In this document: piece by piece, positions 53,538-63,723 of the stretch
How positions within the stretch are numbered: the stretch's first letter is position 1
Layout: every line of letters begins with the position of its first letter
From: Streptomyces sp. DI166
Lineage (GTDB): Bacteria > Actinomycetota > Actinomycetes > Streptomycetales > Streptomycetaceae
Reading direction: 5' to 3'
Assembly: GCF_900091315.1 (NCBI RefSeq)
Contig: NZ_FLSP01000021.1
Location: forward strand, 36,927-100,926
DNA: 64,000 nucleotides
Notes under the pieces: model-generated
Databases searched by the model: none
The model's input: only the letters and a program-made list of their open reading frames with translations
What the model was told of the DNA's origin: nothing
Position numbers and translations under genes: made by a program

Positions 53538-53804
53538 TCAGTTGCGCGAGTGGCCGAAGAGGATGCGGTAGGCGATCAGCAGGACCAGCGAACCGCCGAT
53601 CGCGGCCGCCCAGGTGGCCCCGTCGTAGAAGTCCTTGCTGATCGGGTGGTCCAGCCAGCGGGCGGAGATCCAGCCGCCGAGGAACGCGCCCGTGATGCCG
53701 ATGACCGTCGTGCCGATGAAGCCGCCCGGGTCGCGGCCCGGCAGCAGGAACTTGGCGATGGCTCCGGCCAGCAGGCCCAGAATGATCCAACTGATGATGC
53801 CCAC
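53538..53804 (-). CDS. GlsB/YeaQ/YmgE-family stress membrane protein
   Basis: The 88-residue protein starts at GTG (MGIISWIILGLLAGAIAKFL) and has three short hydrophobic segments with the family glycine pattern (LPGRDPGGFIGTTVIGITGA, FLGGW). Transglycosylase-associated/GlsB proteins are small envelope proteins linked to general stress. The longer in-frame start has no family similarity. Confidence 0.9.
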   Translation of the reverse strand: MGIISWIILGLLAGAIAKFLLPGRDPGGFIGTTVIGITGAFLGGWISARWLDHPISKDFYDGATWAAAIGGSLVLLIAYRILFGHSRN

Positions 53805-53959
53805 GCCCTGAACCTGCCCCTCCGTGCCGTGCCCGCACTGCCCCGGCACTGTGATCTTCGTCCTGCTCCTACCTGCGTTCCGCTCCTGTTCACCATCTGT
53901 TGCCGACAAGGACGTCACCGCACCGCCCGGCGGTTGCGGCGCTCAGTAGGGTGCGGTCC

Positions 53960-55207
53960 ATGACACAGCCTGCCGCCGGGCTCCGGCGCACCCTCGGAGT
54001 CGGCGACGCTGTGGTCATCGGGCTCGGCTCCATGGTCGGGGCGGGCATCTTCGCCGCCCTGGCTCCCGCCGCCCGCGCGGCCGGCACCGGGCTGCTGATC
54101 GGGCTCGCCGTGGCAGCGGTGGTCGCCTACTGCAATGCGACCTCCTCCGCGCGGCTGGCCGCGCTGTATCCCGCCTCCGGCGGCACCTATGTGTACGGCC
54201 GTGAGCGGCTCGGTGAGTTCTGGGGATATCTCGCGGGCTGGGCGTTCGTGGTCGGGAAGACGGCCTCCTGTGCGGCGATGGCGCTCACCGTTGGCGCGTA
54301 CGTCTGGCCGGACCAGGCGCACGCCGTGGCGGTCGCGGCGGTCGTGGCGCTGACCGCGGTGAACTACGGCGGCGTCCAGAAGTCCGCATGGCTGACGCGG
54401 GCGATCGTGGCTGTGGTGCTGGCGGTCCTCGCCGCCGTGGTGGTCGTGTGTCTGACGTCGGGCGAGTCGGACGCCGGGCGGCTGGACGTGGGCGTCTCCG
54501 GCGGCCTGGGCGGGGTGCTTCAGGCCGCCGGGCTGTTGTTCTTCGCCTTCGCCGGGTACGCGCGGATCGCGACGCTCGGCGAGGAGGTGCGGGACCCCGC
54601 GCGCACCATCCCGCGCGCGATCCCGATCGCCCTGGGTATCGCCCTGGCCGTGTACGGGTTCGTCGCGGTCGCCGCCCTGTCCGTGCTGGGCGCCGGCGGG
54701 CTCGGGAACGCGGACGCGCCGCTGGCCGACGCGGTGCGCGCCGCCGGGGTGCCGGGTCTGGTGCCGGTCGTCCGGGTCGGTGCCGCGGTGGCCGCGCTGG
54801 GCTCGCTGCTCGCCCTGATCCTGGGCGTCTCCCGGACGACGCTGGCCATGGCGCGGGACCGCCATCTGCCGGCCGCACTGTCGGCCGTGCACCCGCGGTT
54901 CCGGGTGCCCCACCGGGCCGAGCTGGCCGTGGGTGCGGTGGTCGCGGTGCTGGCCGCCACGGTGGATGTGCGCGGGGCCATCGGGTTCTCCTCCTTCGGT
55001 GTGCTGGCGTACTACGCCGTGGCGAACGCCTCGGCGTGGACGCTGGGTTCGGCCCTGTCGGCGCGGGCCGTCCCGGCGGTGGGTCTGCTGGGCTGCCTGG
55101 TCCTGGCGTTCGCGCTGCCCTGGGTGTCGGTGGTCGTGGGGGCGGGCGTGCTGCTGGTGGGGGTCGCGGCGTATGCCGTACGGCGGAGGATGCGCGCGGC
55201 CGGGTAG
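53960..55207 (+). CDS. APC-superfamily amino acid permease
   Basis: Secondary transporter of 415 residues with about 12 spans. It begins MTQPAAGLRRTLGVGDAVVI, followed by the APC signature GLGSMVGAGIFAALAPAARA in span 1, YPASGGTYVYGRERLGEFWG, and the span-6/7 segment FFAFAGYARIATLGEEVRDP, typical of the APA/CAT group. The substrate cannot be assigned. It stands alone, upstream of a convergent SMI1/KNR4 gene. Confidence 0.9.
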   Translation: MTQPAAGLRRTLGVGDAVVIGLGSMVGAGIFAALAPAARAAGTGLLIGLAVAAVVAYCNATSSARLAALYPASGGTYVYGRERLGEFWGYLAGWAFVVGKTASCAAMALTVGAYVWPDQAHAVAVAAVVALTAVNYGGVQKSAWLTRAIVAVVLAVLAAVVVVCLTSGESDAGRLDVGVSGGLGGVLQAAGLLFFAFAGYARIATLGEEVRDPARTIPRAIPIALGIALAVYGFVAVAALSVLGAGGLGNADAPLADAVRAAGVPGLVPVVRVGAAVAALGSLLALILGVSRTTLAMARDRHLPAALSAVHPRFRVPHRAELAVGAVVAVLAATVDVRGAIGFSSFGVLAYYAVANASAWTLGSALSARAVPAVGLLGCLVLAFALPWVSVVVGAGVLLVGVAAYAVRRRMRAAG

Positions 55208-55217
55208 GCCGTACGGG

Positions 55218-55778
55218 CTATGAGGGCTGGGCGGTCCGTTCGGAGAAGTCGGGCCACGGGGGCAGGTCCGTGTCGTCGTTCGTCTCCTCGTACCAGCCGG
55301 TGCCCTCGACCCAGGCCTGCAGCCAGTGCGCGAGGCTGGGAGCGTCCACGTACCAGGCGTGGTCGCTGGTGTCCGCGTTCGGTTCGAAGAGCAGGACCGG
55401 GGCCCCGGGGGCAAGGCAGTCCACGCACGCGTACATCGCGCAGCCCCAGTGGGATATCGGCAGGACTCCCACGGGCCAGGGCCAGTCGGGGTCCTTGCGG
55501 CCGCTCTTGCGGTTGCTGAGGTACTGCGGGACCGCGGCGGGCTCGCCGGACGGCGGGCTGTCGAGCAGGGGCAACAGGCCGTACTCCGGGCCGAATCCGC
55601 CGTCCCCTATGCGCAGGTACAGCTCGGCGAGCAGCGGCGGCAGAGGAAAGCCCAGGGCGGCCTCGGCGCGGGTCACGGCGGCGGAGTCCACGGGTGCGGG
55701 CAGAGAGGGCCAGCCCCACGGTCGGGTGGTGCGTGCCTTGGACGCCACCCGTGCCAGCAACTGCTCGGTGTCGGTCAT
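55218..55778 (-). CDS. SMI1/KNR4-family protein
   Basis: The 186-residue protein starts MTDTEQLLARVASKARTTRP. The SMI1/KNR4 (SUKH) fold is suggested by AVTRAEAALGFPLPPLLAEL, YLRIGDGGFGPEYGLLPLL and the C-terminal EGTGWYEETNDDTDLPPWPD. SUKH proteins often act as immunity proteins to contact-dependent toxins, but no toxin gene is adjacent here, so a stand-alone role is inferred. An upstream in-frame ATG would add five residues. Confidence 0.85.
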   Translation of the reverse strand: MTDTEQLLARVASKARTTRPWGWPSLPAPVDSAAVTRAEAALGFPLPPLLAELYLRIGDGGFGPEYGLLPLLDSPPSGEPAAVPQYLSNRKSGRKDPDWPWPVGVLPISHWGCAMYACVDCLAPGAPVLLFEPNADTSDHAWYVDAPSLAHWLQAWVEGTGWYEETNDDTDLPPWPDFSERTAQPS

Positions 55779-55919
55779 GCGTTCATGATGCAAGCCGCCA
55801 CTGACAATCGAGCCGGCCTGTGGAGAACCCCCGGCCTGTGGAAAACCCCGGTTGTGGACAACTCCCGGGCCCGGCATGCCCTTACGGCCCGGGACAGCCC
55901 TCACGGTCCGGGAGAACTC

Positions 55920-56318
55920 CTACCAGCGCGTGTTCGCGAAGGCCTCGTCCGTCCGTACGATCTCGCGGCCCAGCGGCAGCAGCGACACCGGGATCAGCTT
56001 GAAGTTGGCGATGCCCAGCGGGATGCCGATGATCGTCAGGCACAGGACGATCCCCGTGGCGATGTGGCCGAGGGCCAGCCACCATCCCGCGAGGACCAGC
56101 CACAGGACGTTGCCGACGCAGGAGGCCGCGCCCGCGTCGCGCCGTTCGACCGTGGTGTACCCGAAGGGCCACAGCGCGTAGACGCCGATGCGGAAGGCGG
56201 CGATGCCGAACGGGATGCCGATGATCGTGATGCACAGCAGGACTCCCGCGAGCAGGTAGCCCAGGAACAGCCAGAGGCCGCTGAGCAGGAGCCATATGAC
56301 GTTCAGGATTGTCTTCAC
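55920..56318 (-). CDS. YccF-domain inner membrane protein
   Basis: The 132-residue protein has two copies of the YccF motif: [20 protein letters not shown] with [19 protein letters not shown], and [18 protein letters not shown] with [20 protein letters not shown]. Four spans are predicted. It overlaps the upstream htpX by 4 bp (ATGA), so it is translationally coupled to the protease; the function is unknown. Confidence 0.9.
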   Translation of the reverse strand: MKTILNVIWLLLSGLWLFLGYLLAGVLLCITIIGIPFGIAAFRIGVYALWPFGYTTVERRDAGAASCVGNVLWLVLAGWWLALGHIATGIVLCLTIIGIPLGIANFKLIPVSLLPLGREIVRTDEAFANTRW

Positions 56319-57178
56319 CGGTGAGGACCTGCCATCTTCTCCAGCCGGGCGATCCGCTCGGCCATCGGCGGGTGGGTCGAGAACATCTTGGACAGCCCCT
56401 GTCCGGGGCGGAACGGGTTCGCGATCATCATGTGGCTCGCCGTCTCGATGCGGGGCTCGGGGGGCAGCGGAAGCTGCTTGGTGCCCACTTCCAGTTTGCG
56501 CAGGGCGCTGGCGAGTGCCAGTGGGTCGCCGGTCAGCTGGGCGCCTGAGGCGTCCGCCTCGTACTCCCGGGAGCGGCTGATCGCCAACTGGATGAGGCTG
56601 GCGGCGAGCGGACCGAGGATCATGATGAGCAGCATGCCCAGCAGACCGGGTCCGTCATCGTCGTCGGAGCGGCCGATCGGGATCAGCCAGGCGAAGTTGA
56701 CCAGGAACATGATCACGGAGGCGAGGGCACCGGCCACCGAGGAGATCAATATGTCCCGGTTGTAGACATGGCTGAGCTCGTGGCCGATGACGCCGCGCAG
56801 CTCGCGCTCGTCGAGCAGGCGCAGGATGCCCTCCGTGCAGCACACGGCGGCGTTGCGCGGGTTGCGGCCGGTGGCGAAGGCGTTGGGGGCCTCGGTCGGG
56901 GAGATGTACAGCCGGGGCATGGGCTGGCGGGCCTGCGTGGAGAGTTCACGGACCATGCGGTACAGCGCCGGGGCCTCGAACTCGCTCACCGGGCGGGCGC
57001 GCATCGCGCGGAGGGCGAGCTTGTCGCTGTTCCAGTAGGCGTAGGCGTTCGTGCCCAGGGCGATCACTACGGCGACGACGAGTCCCATACGGCCGAAGAA
57101 GCTGCCGATGACGATGATGAGTGCGGACAGTCCCCCGAGGAGTACTGCGGTCCTGAGCCCGTTGTGCCGGCGGTGCAC
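56315..57178 (-). CDS. htpX: Zinc metalloprotease HtpX
   Basis: Membrane M48B protease that degrades damaged membrane proteins. The 287-residue protein starts at GTG ([20 protein letters not shown]) with two N-terminal spans. The zinc motif HELSH is at 133-137 and the third ligand is a Glu in SREYEAD (about 205). Spans near 150-165 and 180-197 follow, then the C-terminal [16 protein letters not shown]. It is coupled to the yccF gene. Confidence 0.95.
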   Translation of the reverse strand: MHRRHNGLRTAVLLGGLSALIIVIGSFFGRMGLVVAVVIALGTNAYAYWNSDKLALRAMRARPVSEFEAPALYRMVRELSTQARQPMPRLYISPTEAPNAFATGRNPRNAAVCCTEGILRLLDERELRGVIGHELSHVYNRDILISSVAGALASVIMFLVNFAWLIPIGRSDDDDGPGLLGMLLIMILGPLAASLIQLAISRSREYEADASGAQLTGDPLALASALRKLEVGTKQLPLPPEPRIETASHMMIANPFRPGQGLSKMFSTHPPMAERIARLEKMAGPHR

Positions 57179-57406
57179 GGTACGCCCTCCAAGTGGTGCG
57201 GCAGGGGAACCCTTTGCTGGTCGGTCTCCGATGTGCCACTGGTGTCGTGGTGACAGGTCCAGTGGACCCTCCCGTACTGGTCAACGCCAGGCGAGGGGCT
57301 GGGGTTCCCTGGTGGGCGCGGCCGGGCCGCTGGGCCGTACGGGTGAGGGCGGTGCCGTTGCGCGGAGGGGACGGGGTGCCGTACCCGCCCCCTCGCGTCG
57401 GGGCCG
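57179..57406 (-). other. htpX upstream region
   Basis: A 228-bp gap between htpX and the end of the secreted repeat-protein gene (both minus). It holds scattered short inverted repeats (GGGGAACC near 57207 and GGTTCCCT near 57303) and the presumed htpX promoter. No gene was found. Confidence 0.4.
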
Positions 57407-58531
57407 CTACTTCAGGGCGACGCCGTCGCCGGCCGCCTTCACGGAGGCGACCGTCGAGCTGCCCGCGTACGCCCAGCGCCAGTACCCGGCGGCCGAGGCG
57501 GTGGTGGTCGTCGACAGATAGCCGGCCGAGTCCGTGGTGACCGTCTTGACGGTCGTGTAGGTGCTGGAGCCGGACTTGCGGAACTGGAGCTTGACCTTCT
57601 GTCCGGCGTAACCGGTGAAGGTGGTGGCCGTGTCGCTGGTGGCGCGGGTGAGGCGGCCCGTCACGGTGAGCTTGCCGCCCTTGCGAACGGGCTCGGGGGA
57701 CGCGTTCACGGTCAGCTTCGACACCTTCAGCAGGGTGACGCCGTCGCCCCGGGAGACGGCGGCGGTGGAGGTGCTGTCCTGGGAGAATGCCCAGCGCCAG
57801 GCGCCGGAGGTGGTCGCCTTGACGGTCGTCTTCACCTTGCCGTCGGCGTCGGTGGTGGCCGTCTTCACGGTGCTGTAGGAGGTGCCGCCCAGCTTCTTGA
57901 ACTGCAGTCGCAGCTTCTGCCCCGCGTATCCGGCGGGGAACGCGTTGTACTCCACGTCCCAGCGCTGCCAGTCCGGCCGGGTGAGCTCGCCGGTGACGGT
58001 GAGCGTGCCGTCCTTGCGCACAGGCTCGGGGGTGGCGTTCCCCGTCAGCGTGGTCTGCTTCAGCAGCGGGACGCTGCGGCCGGGCAGGTCCTCGTAGCCG
58101 AGGTAGCTGGTGTATTCGAGGTACTGGACGCCGTCGAACGTGTATCCGGAGATACCCAGGTAGACCGGTCCCGCGGAGGCGTTGAAGAGTTGCTGGGGCG
58201 CGATCACCGCGGTTCCGGTGCAGGTGCTCACGGTCTCCGTGGTCTGCTCGCAGCTCATGTTGTCGCCGGCCTCGCCCTCCAGGAAGAAGAAGTGGCCACC
58301 AATGATGAGCTTCGCGTCGATGGTGGCGAGGCCGCCCGAGTCCTCCTCGATCTGGGCGGTGACCGGGACGGTCACCGGGTCCTTGCCGCCCACCACGATG
58401 GGCTTGCCCCCGTTGATCGTCACGCTCTTGAAAGCGGTGTCGTAGTACGCCGCTTGCGCCTGCGGTGCCAGCAGCAGTCCCCCTGCTGTGGCGGCCGCGA
58501 GGAGCAGCGCCGTACGTCGCACTCGTGCCAA
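57407..58531 (-). CDS. Secreted protein with two ~100-residue repeats
   Basis: The 374-residue protein has a signal peptide (MARVRRTALLLAAATAGGLL, cleavage near AQA-AYY at about 28). An N-terminal domain of about 130 residues contains one Cys pair (NMSCEQTTETVSTCTG). Two homologous repeats of about 100 residues follow; each has PEPVRK(D/G)G(T/K)LTVTG, GYAGQK(L/V)(R/K)LQF(K/R)K and a GxWRWA motif, and ends GDGV(T/A)L. Repeats look like immunoglobulin-like beta domains. No anchor is seen. Function unknown. Confidence 0.85.
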   Translation of the reverse strand: MARVRRTALLLAAATAGGLLLAPQAQAAYYDTAFKSVTINGGKPIVVGGKDPVTVPVTAQIEEDSGGLATIDAKLIIGGHFFFLEGEAGDNMSCEQTTETVSTCTGTAVIAPQQLFNASAGPVYLGISGYTFDGVQYLEYTSYLGYEDLPGRSVPLLKQTTLTGNATPEPVRKDGTLTVTGELTRPDWQRWDVEYNAFPAGYAGQKLRLQFKKLGGTSYSTVKTATTDADGKVKTTVKATTSGAWRWAFSQDSTSTAAVSRGDGVTLLKVSKLTVNASPEPVRKGGKLTVTGRLTRATSDTATTFTGYAGQKVKLQFRKSGSSTYTTVKTVTTDSAGYLSTTTTASAAGYWRWAYAGSSTVASVKAAGDGVALK

Positions 58532-58566
58532 GGAATCCCCCCAAAGGATCAGGCGGTGCCAGGTTT

Positions 58567-58601
58567 GGATCAGGCCATCCGATGATCGGATGGCCGAATC
58601 C
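58567..58601. repeat. Long palindrome between nuoN and the repeat-protein gene
   Basis: GGCCATCCGAT-G-ATCGGATGGCC (58573-58595) is a perfect 11-bp inverted repeat around one base; outer GGAT/ATCC arms (58567 and 58598) extend it across a 2-bp mismatch. It starts 32 bp past the nuoN stop and lies 36 bp upstream of the repeat-protein start. It may be an operator or the nuo terminator. Confidence 0.8.
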
Positions 58602-58633
58602 TGCCACAGGGGCGAAGCACAGCATCCGCGGGA

Positions 58634-60151
58634 TCAGAACAGGCCGGTCTCGGTGAAGCGCAGCACCAGTTGGGGGGCTCCGGACAGGGCGACGCCCAGG
58701 ACGGCGGTGAGTGCGATGGCCGCCGTGACGGGTGCGGGTCCGCGGTGGCGTACGGGCTCGCCCTCGGGGGCGCGGAAGAGCAGGGCCGTCCACTGGAGGT
58801 AGTAGAACAGCGCGATCACGACGTTGGCGGCCATGACCACGGCGAGCCAGCCCAGGTCCGCGTCGACGGCCGCCGAGAAGACGGTGACCTTGGCGAACAG
58901 GCCGATGATGCCCGGCGGGAGTCCGGCGAGGCAGAGCAGGAAGAAGGCCAGGACGAGGGCGGAGAGCGGGTTCTTGGCGTACAGGCCGCGGTAGTCGGTG
59001 AGGCGGTTGCGGGCGTGGGTGCGGCCCACCAGGGCGGCCACGGCGAAGGCACCGAGGTTCACGGCGCCGTACATGAGGGCGTACGCGAGCGTGGAGCCGA
59101 TGGAGCTCTCGGGGTCGTCGGAGTACGCGGCGGCGGCGATCGGTACGAGGAGGTAGCCGGCCTGTCCGACGGACGACCAGGCCAGCAGGCGTACCGCGCT
59201 GTACGCGCGCGTGGGCTGCTGGCGCAGGGCGCCGACGTTGCCGATGGTCATGGTCAGGGCGGCCAGCGCGGCGAGCGCCGGGCCCCAGACGTCGGCGTAG
59301 GACGGCAGAGCGATGACGGTGACCAGGATCAGGCCGGAGAAGCCGACGGCCTTGCCGACGACCGACAGGTAGGCGGCGATCGGCAGGGGCGCTCCGACGT
59401 AGGTGTCGGGGACCCAGAAGTGGAAGGGGACGGCGGCCGTCTTGAAGGCGAAGCCGACGAGGGTGAGGACGACCCCGGTCTGGGCGAGGGTGTCGAACTG
59501 ACCGTCGACGTTCTGGATGCGCTCGGCGATCCGGGTGAGGTGGAGAGTGCCGGTGGTGGCGTAGACGAAGCTGATGCCCATCAGGCTGACCGCGGTCGCG
59601 GTGACCGAGGACAGGAAGAACTTCAGGGCGGCCTCGGAGGACCTGCGGTCGCCGTGGCGCAGGCCGACCAGGGCGAACGCGGGCAGGGAGGCGACCTCCA
59701 GGGCGACGACGAGGGTCGCCAGGTCCCGGGAGGCGGGCAGCAGCGCGGCGCCCGCGGCGGAGGACAGCAGCAGGAACCAGAACTCGCCCTCGGGGAGCCG
59801 CTTGGCGTCGTCCTTGAGCGCGGTGACCGACAGCAGGGCGGCCAGGAGGGCGCCGCCGAGGACCAGCAGTTGCAGGACGAGCGTGAAGCGGTCGGCGGTG
59901 TAGCTGCAGGTGTCGGGGGCGCCGTTGAGGCAGAAGGTGGAGCGGTCGCCGTCCAGGAGGGGCAGCAGCATCAGCGTGGCGGCGGCCAGGCCCGCGACCG
60001 AGATCCAGCCGAGGAGCGCCTTGCGGGCGACGAAGAGGTCGGCGACCAGGACGACGAGTCCGACGACCGCCGCGATGGTGGGCGGTGCGATGGCGAGCCA
60101 GTCGACGTCCTGGACGAGGGACGCGGCCAGCGGCTGGGCCGGGGAGCTCAT
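58634..60151 (-). CDS. nuoN: NADH-quinone oxidoreductase subunit N
   Basis: Antiporter-like proton-pumping subunit of complex I in the cytoplasmic membrane. The 505-residue protein starts MSSPAQPLAASLVQDVDWLA and has about 14 spans, including the conserved FKTAAVPFHFWVPDTYVGAP helix with a key lysine and SSVGQAGYLLVPIA. ATG overlaps the nuoM stop by 4 bp (ATGA). As in other bacteria it is the last nuo gene of the operon. Confidence 0.97.
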   Translation of the reverse strand: MSSPAQPLAASLVQDVDWLAIAPPTIAAVVGLVVLVADLFVARKALLGWISVAGLAAATLMLLPLLDGDRSTFCLNGAPDTCSYTADRFTLVLQLLVLGGALLAALLSVTALKDDAKRLPEGEFWFLLLSSAAGAALLPASRDLATLVVALEVASLPAFALVGLRHGDRRSSEAALKFFLSSVTATAVSLMGISFVYATTGTLHLTRIAERIQNVDGQFDTLAQTGVVLTLVGFAFKTAAVPFHFWVPDTYVGAPLPIAAYLSVVGKAVGFSGLILVTVIALPSYADVWGPALAALAALTMTIGNVGALRQQPTRAYSAVRLLAWSSVGQAGYLLVPIAAAAYSDDPESSIGSTLAYALMYGAVNLGAFAVAALVGRTHARNRLTDYRGLYAKNPLSALVLAFFLLCLAGLPPGIIGLFAKVTVFSAAVDADLGWLAVVMAANVVIALFYYLQWTALLFRAPEGEPVRHRGPAPVTAAIALTAVLGVALSGAPQLVLRFTETGLF

Positions 60152-61722
60152 CGGGTGCCTCCTGCGAGAAGCTGCTGCACGGCCGGGTCGGTCAGGCCGA
60201 GGAGGGACTTGGGCCACAGCCCGGCGACGACGGTCAGGGCGACGAGCGGGGTCCAGGCCGCGAATTCGTACGTCTGTACGTCGGCGAGCCTGGGAGCCTG
60301 CTGCGGTACGGCACCCATGCAGACCCGGCGGACCACGATCAGCAGGTAGGCGGCGGTGAGCAGGGTGCCGAACGCACCGATCGCCATGAAGGTGAGGAAC
60401 GCCGGGCGGCTGAGCTGCTCGGCGGGCTCGAAGGCGCCGAACAGGGCGAGCATCTCGCCCCAGAACCCGGCGAGTCCCGGCAGTCCGAGGGAGGCGACGG
60501 CGGCGAAGGCCAGCAGTCCGCCGAGGCGCGGGGCCTTGCCGTACAGCGCCGCTCCCGTCTCCTCGGCGAGCGTGTCGAGGTCGGTGGTGCCCGTGCGGTC
60601 CTTCAGCGCGCCGACCAGGAAGAAGAGCAGGCCGGTGATCAGGCCGTGCGCGATGTTGGCGAACAGGGCGCCGTTGACGCCGGTCGGGGTCATGGTCGCG
60701 ATGCCGAGCAGGACGAAGCCCATGTGGCCGACGGAGGAGTAGGCGATGAGCCGCTTCAGGTCGCCCTTCGCGCCCTGCTTGGCCAGGGCCAGGCAGGCCA
60801 GCGATCCGTAGATGATCCCGACGACGGCGAACGCGGCAAGGTAGGGCGCGAAGTCGGCGAAGCCGTCGGGGGCGATCGGCAGCAGGATGCGGACGAACCC
60901 GTACGTGCCCATCTTCAGCAGGACGCCGGCCAACAGGACCGAGCCGACGGTCGGGGCGGCGGTGTGGGCGTCGGGAAGCCAGCTGTGCAGTGGCCACATC
61001 GGGGTCTTCACCGCGAGCCCGAGACCGATCGCCAGAACGGCGATGACCTGCACGGACGCGGTCAGGGACCGGCCGTTGTCAGTGGCGAGTGCCACCATGT
61101 CGAACGTGCCCGCTTCGAGCCCGACCAGAAGCAGGCCGAGCAGCATGACGACCGAGCCGAGCAGTGTGTAGAGGATGAACTTCCAGGCCGCCTGGGCCCG
61201 TCCCTCGCCGCCCCAGCGGGCGATGAGGAAGTACATCGGGATCAGGACCGTCTCGAAGGCGAGGAAGAACAACAGCAGGTCGAGGACGGCGAAGGTGGCG
61301 AGGGTGCCGGACTCCAGGACGAGCAGCAGGGCGACGAACGCCTTCGGGGACGGGCCCGAGGGCATCTTGAAGTACGAGTAGAGCGCGCACAGGAAGGTCA
61401 GCAGCGCGGTCAGGACCAGAAGGGGGAGGGAGATGCCGTCGACGCCGAGGTGGATGCGCACATCAAGTGCGGGGATCCAGCTGATGTCGGTCGTGGCCTG
61501 CATCTTCGACGGCTGGTCGTGGTCGAAGCCGAGCGCGAGGACGATCGCGGCGATGAGGATCGCGCCGGTGACCGTCACACCGTGCCGGAGCACGGCCTGC
61601 TCGGGTGACTTCCCCTTCAGTCCGGGCGGGGCCGGGAGCAGGGCGGCGACGGCACCGAGGAGCGGGCCGACGACGATCAATGCCAGAAGGAACTGCATCA
61701 CGGACTCGTTGATATCGATCAC
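60148..61722 (-). CDS. nuoM: NADH-quinone oxidoreductase subunit M
   Basis: Antiporter-like complex I subunit of 524 residues. It starts MIDINESVMQFLLALIVVGP; characteristic segments are the Glu-containing helix FAFETVLIPMYFLIARWGGE, VKTPMWPLHSWLPDAHTAAP and YSSVGHMGFVLLGIA. It is 6 bp after nuoL and coupled to nuoN. Confidence 0.97.
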   Translation of the reverse strand: MIDINESVMQFLLALIVVGPLLGAVAALLPAPPGLKGKSPEQAVLRHGVTVTGAILIAAIVLALGFDHDQPSKMQATTDISWIPALDVRIHLGVDGISLPLLVLTALLTFLCALYSYFKMPSGPSPKAFVALLLVLESGTLATFAVLDLLLFFLAFETVLIPMYFLIARWGGEGRAQAAWKFILYTLLGSVVMLLGLLLVGLEAGTFDMVALATDNGRSLTASVQVIAVLAIGLGLAVKTPMWPLHSWLPDAHTAAPTVGSVLLAGVLLKMGTYGFVRILLPIAPDGFADFAPYLAAFAVVGIIYGSLACLALAKQGAKGDLKRLIAYSSVGHMGFVLLGIATMTPTGVNGALFANIAHGLITGLLFFLVGALKDRTGTTDLDTLAEETGAALYGKAPRLGGLLAFAAVASLGLPGLAGFWGEMLALFGAFEPAEQLSRPAFLTFMAIGAFGTLLTAAYLLIVVRRVCMGAVPQQAPRLADVQTYEFAAWTPLVALTVVAGLWPKSLLGLTDPAVQQLLAGGTR

Positions 61723-61728
61723 GCCTGC

Positions 61729-63723
61729 TCACGCTCCCGTGGCGACGAGGACGGCGGCGACCGCCAGGACGACGGTTCCGGCGAGCAGCGCGCTCACATA
61801 GGTCTGCACATTGCCGGTCTGGGCCCGCCGCACGGCGATGCCGAGCCAGCGGGGCAATGCGCCCGCCCCGCGGACGTAGGTGTCGACGACCTCGCGGTCG
61901 AGGAACCGGACGAGACTCGCTCCGGCCTGGACCGGACGGACGAAGAGTGCCGTGTACACGGCGTCCAGGTGGAAGCCGGTGGCCGCGTGCCGGTGCAGCG
62001 GGCCGAGCAGGAGCCGGCCGGGGTCCGCCGGGTCGGGGGCCGAGGCCACGTCTCCGTAGGCCGGTGCGTGGCTCGCGATGGCTTCCGCCTCGACCTGTCC
62101 CGCGTCGCCCTCCGGGTGGGCCGCGACCGCGCCCATCGGGACTCGGGCCGCGAGGGCGGTGGTGTGGCGCCAGGCCGCGTAGGTGACGATGCCGCCGACC
62201 AGGGCGACGCCGGTGCCGAGGACCGAGGTGGTGAGGGTCGGGGCCAGGTCCTGGCCGTCGAACCAGTCGGGCAGCGTGCCGTAGGCGAAGCCGCCGAAGG
62301 CGAGCGAGGGCACGGCCAGCACCCAGAGCACCGCGGTCATGGTGAGTGGCTGGCGGCCGTGGTCCGGGGCCTCGGTGCCGCGGCCGCGGAAGGCCAGCAG
62401 CCACAGGCGGGTCGCGTACGCCGCGGTGAGCAGGGCCGTGAGCAGGGCGGCGATCAGCACGGTCCAGCCCGCGGCGGCGGGGGCGTGCTCGGTGTGGCCG
62501 GTGGAGACGTGCTCGGCGGCGCCGAGGACGGACTCCTTGGAGAAGAAGCCGCTGAAGGGCGGGATCGCGGCGAGCGCGAGGAGCGCCACGGTCATCGTCC
62601 AGTAGGCGTCCGGGACGCGGTCGCGCAGGTGGCTCATGCGGGACATGGCGGCGAGCGAGTTGGTGCCGGCGGCGTGGATGATCACGCCGGCCGCGAGGAA
62701 CAGCAGCGCCTTGAAGGCGCCGTGGGACAGGAGGTGGAAGACGGCGGCGCCGCGGTCGGCGACGGCGAGGGCGCCGGCCATGTAGCCGAGCTGGCCGATG
62801 GTCGAGTAGGCGAGGACCCGCTTGATGTCGTCCTGGGCGAGCGCGGCGAGGCCGGAGCCGATCATCGTGACGGCCGCCATCACCGCGAGGACGACCATCG
62901 CGGCCTGGGAGGCCTCGAACACCGGGAGGAGACGGGCGACGAAATAGACACCGGCGGCGACCATCGTCGCGGCGTGGATCAGCGCGGATACGGGCGTCGG
63001 GCCCGCCATCGCGTCGGGGAGCCAGGTGTGCAGCGGGAACTGCGCCGACTTGCCCGCCACGCCCGCCAGGAGCAGCAGCGCGATCAGCGTCGGGTGGTCG
63101 AGGCCGCCGCTCGCGACGGTGCCGAGGATCTTCGTGACGCGGAACGAGCCGGCGTCGGTGGCCAGCGCGAACAGGCCGATCAGGAAGGGGACGTCACCGA
63201 GCTTGGTCACCAGGAAGGCCTTCAGGGAGGCGGCGCGCGCCTGAGGGGTCTCCCAGTAATGGCCGACCAGGAAGTACGAGCAGATGCCCATGATCTCCCA
63301 GCCGACCAGCAGCACCATCAGGTCGCCGGAGTAGACGACGAGCAGCATGGCGGAGGTGAACAGGGAGACCAGCGCGGCGTACGAGGGGTAGCGCGGGTCC
63401 TCGCGCAGATAGCCGGTGGAGTAGATCTGCACGCAGGACGCGACCAGGGCGACCAGGACGGCCACCAGGGCGGCGAAGCCGTCGATGTAGAGCGCGAGGT
63501 CGATCGGGACGGAGCCGGTGGGCGTCAGCTCGGTGGAGGCGGTCACGGCCCGGCCGCCGCCCTGGTCGACGGCGACGAGGACGGCGAGGACGAGGGAGGT
63601 GAGCGTGGGCAGGACGGCGAGCGGGCGGACGTAGCCCGGTGCCGTGCGGCCGAGAAGCAGTCCGGCGACAGCGCCCAGGAACGGCAGGAGGGGGACGAGG
63701 ACGGCGAGGGTGGTCGTGGTCAC
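61729..63723 (-). CDS. nuoL: NADH-quinone oxidoreductase subunit L
   Basis: Distal antiporter-like subunit with the long lateral helix; 664 residues from a GTG start ([20 protein letters not shown]) that overlaps the nuoK stop as GTGA. Hallmarks are [40 protein letters not shown] and [16 protein letters not shown]. The C-terminal lateral helix region (about 520-600) is followed by a final span. Confidence 0.97.
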   Translation of the reverse strand: MTTTTLAVLVPLLPFLGAVAGLLLGRTAPGYVRPLAVLPTLTSLVLAVLVAVDQGGGRAVTASTELTPTGSVPIDLALYIDGFAALVAVLVALVASCVQIYSTGYLREDPRYPSYAALVSLFTSAMLLVVYSGDLMVLLVGWEIMGICSYFLVGHYWETPQARAASLKAFLVTKLGDVPFLIGLFALATDAGSFRVTKILGTVASGGLDHPTLIALLLLAGVAGKSAQFPLHTWLPDAMAGPTPVSALIHAATMVAAGVYFVARLLPVFEASQAAMVVLAVMAAVTMIGSGLAALAQDDIKRVLAYSTIGQLGYMAGALAVADRGAAVFHLLSHGAFKALLFLAAGVIIHAAGTNSLAAMSRMSHLRDRVPDAYWTMTVALLALAAIPPFSGFFSKESVLGAAEHVSTGHTEHAPAAAGWTVLIAALLTALLTAAYATRLWLLAFRGRGTEAPDHGRQPLTMTAVLWVLAVPSLAFGGFAYGTLPDWFDGQDLAPTLTTSVLGTGVALVGGIVTYAAWRHTTALAARVPMGAVAAHPEGDAGQVEAEAIASHAPAYGDVASAPDPADPGRLLLGPLHRHAATGFHLDAVYTALFVRPVQAGASLVRFLDREVVDTYVRGAGALPRWLGIAVRRAQTGNVQTYVSALLAGTVVLAVAAVLVATGA

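Noticed and set aside
55218..55778. SMI1/KNR4 protein as immunity gene of a toxin system
   Set aside because: No toxin, secretion or repeat gene lies next to it, so a polymorphic-toxin locus is not supported.
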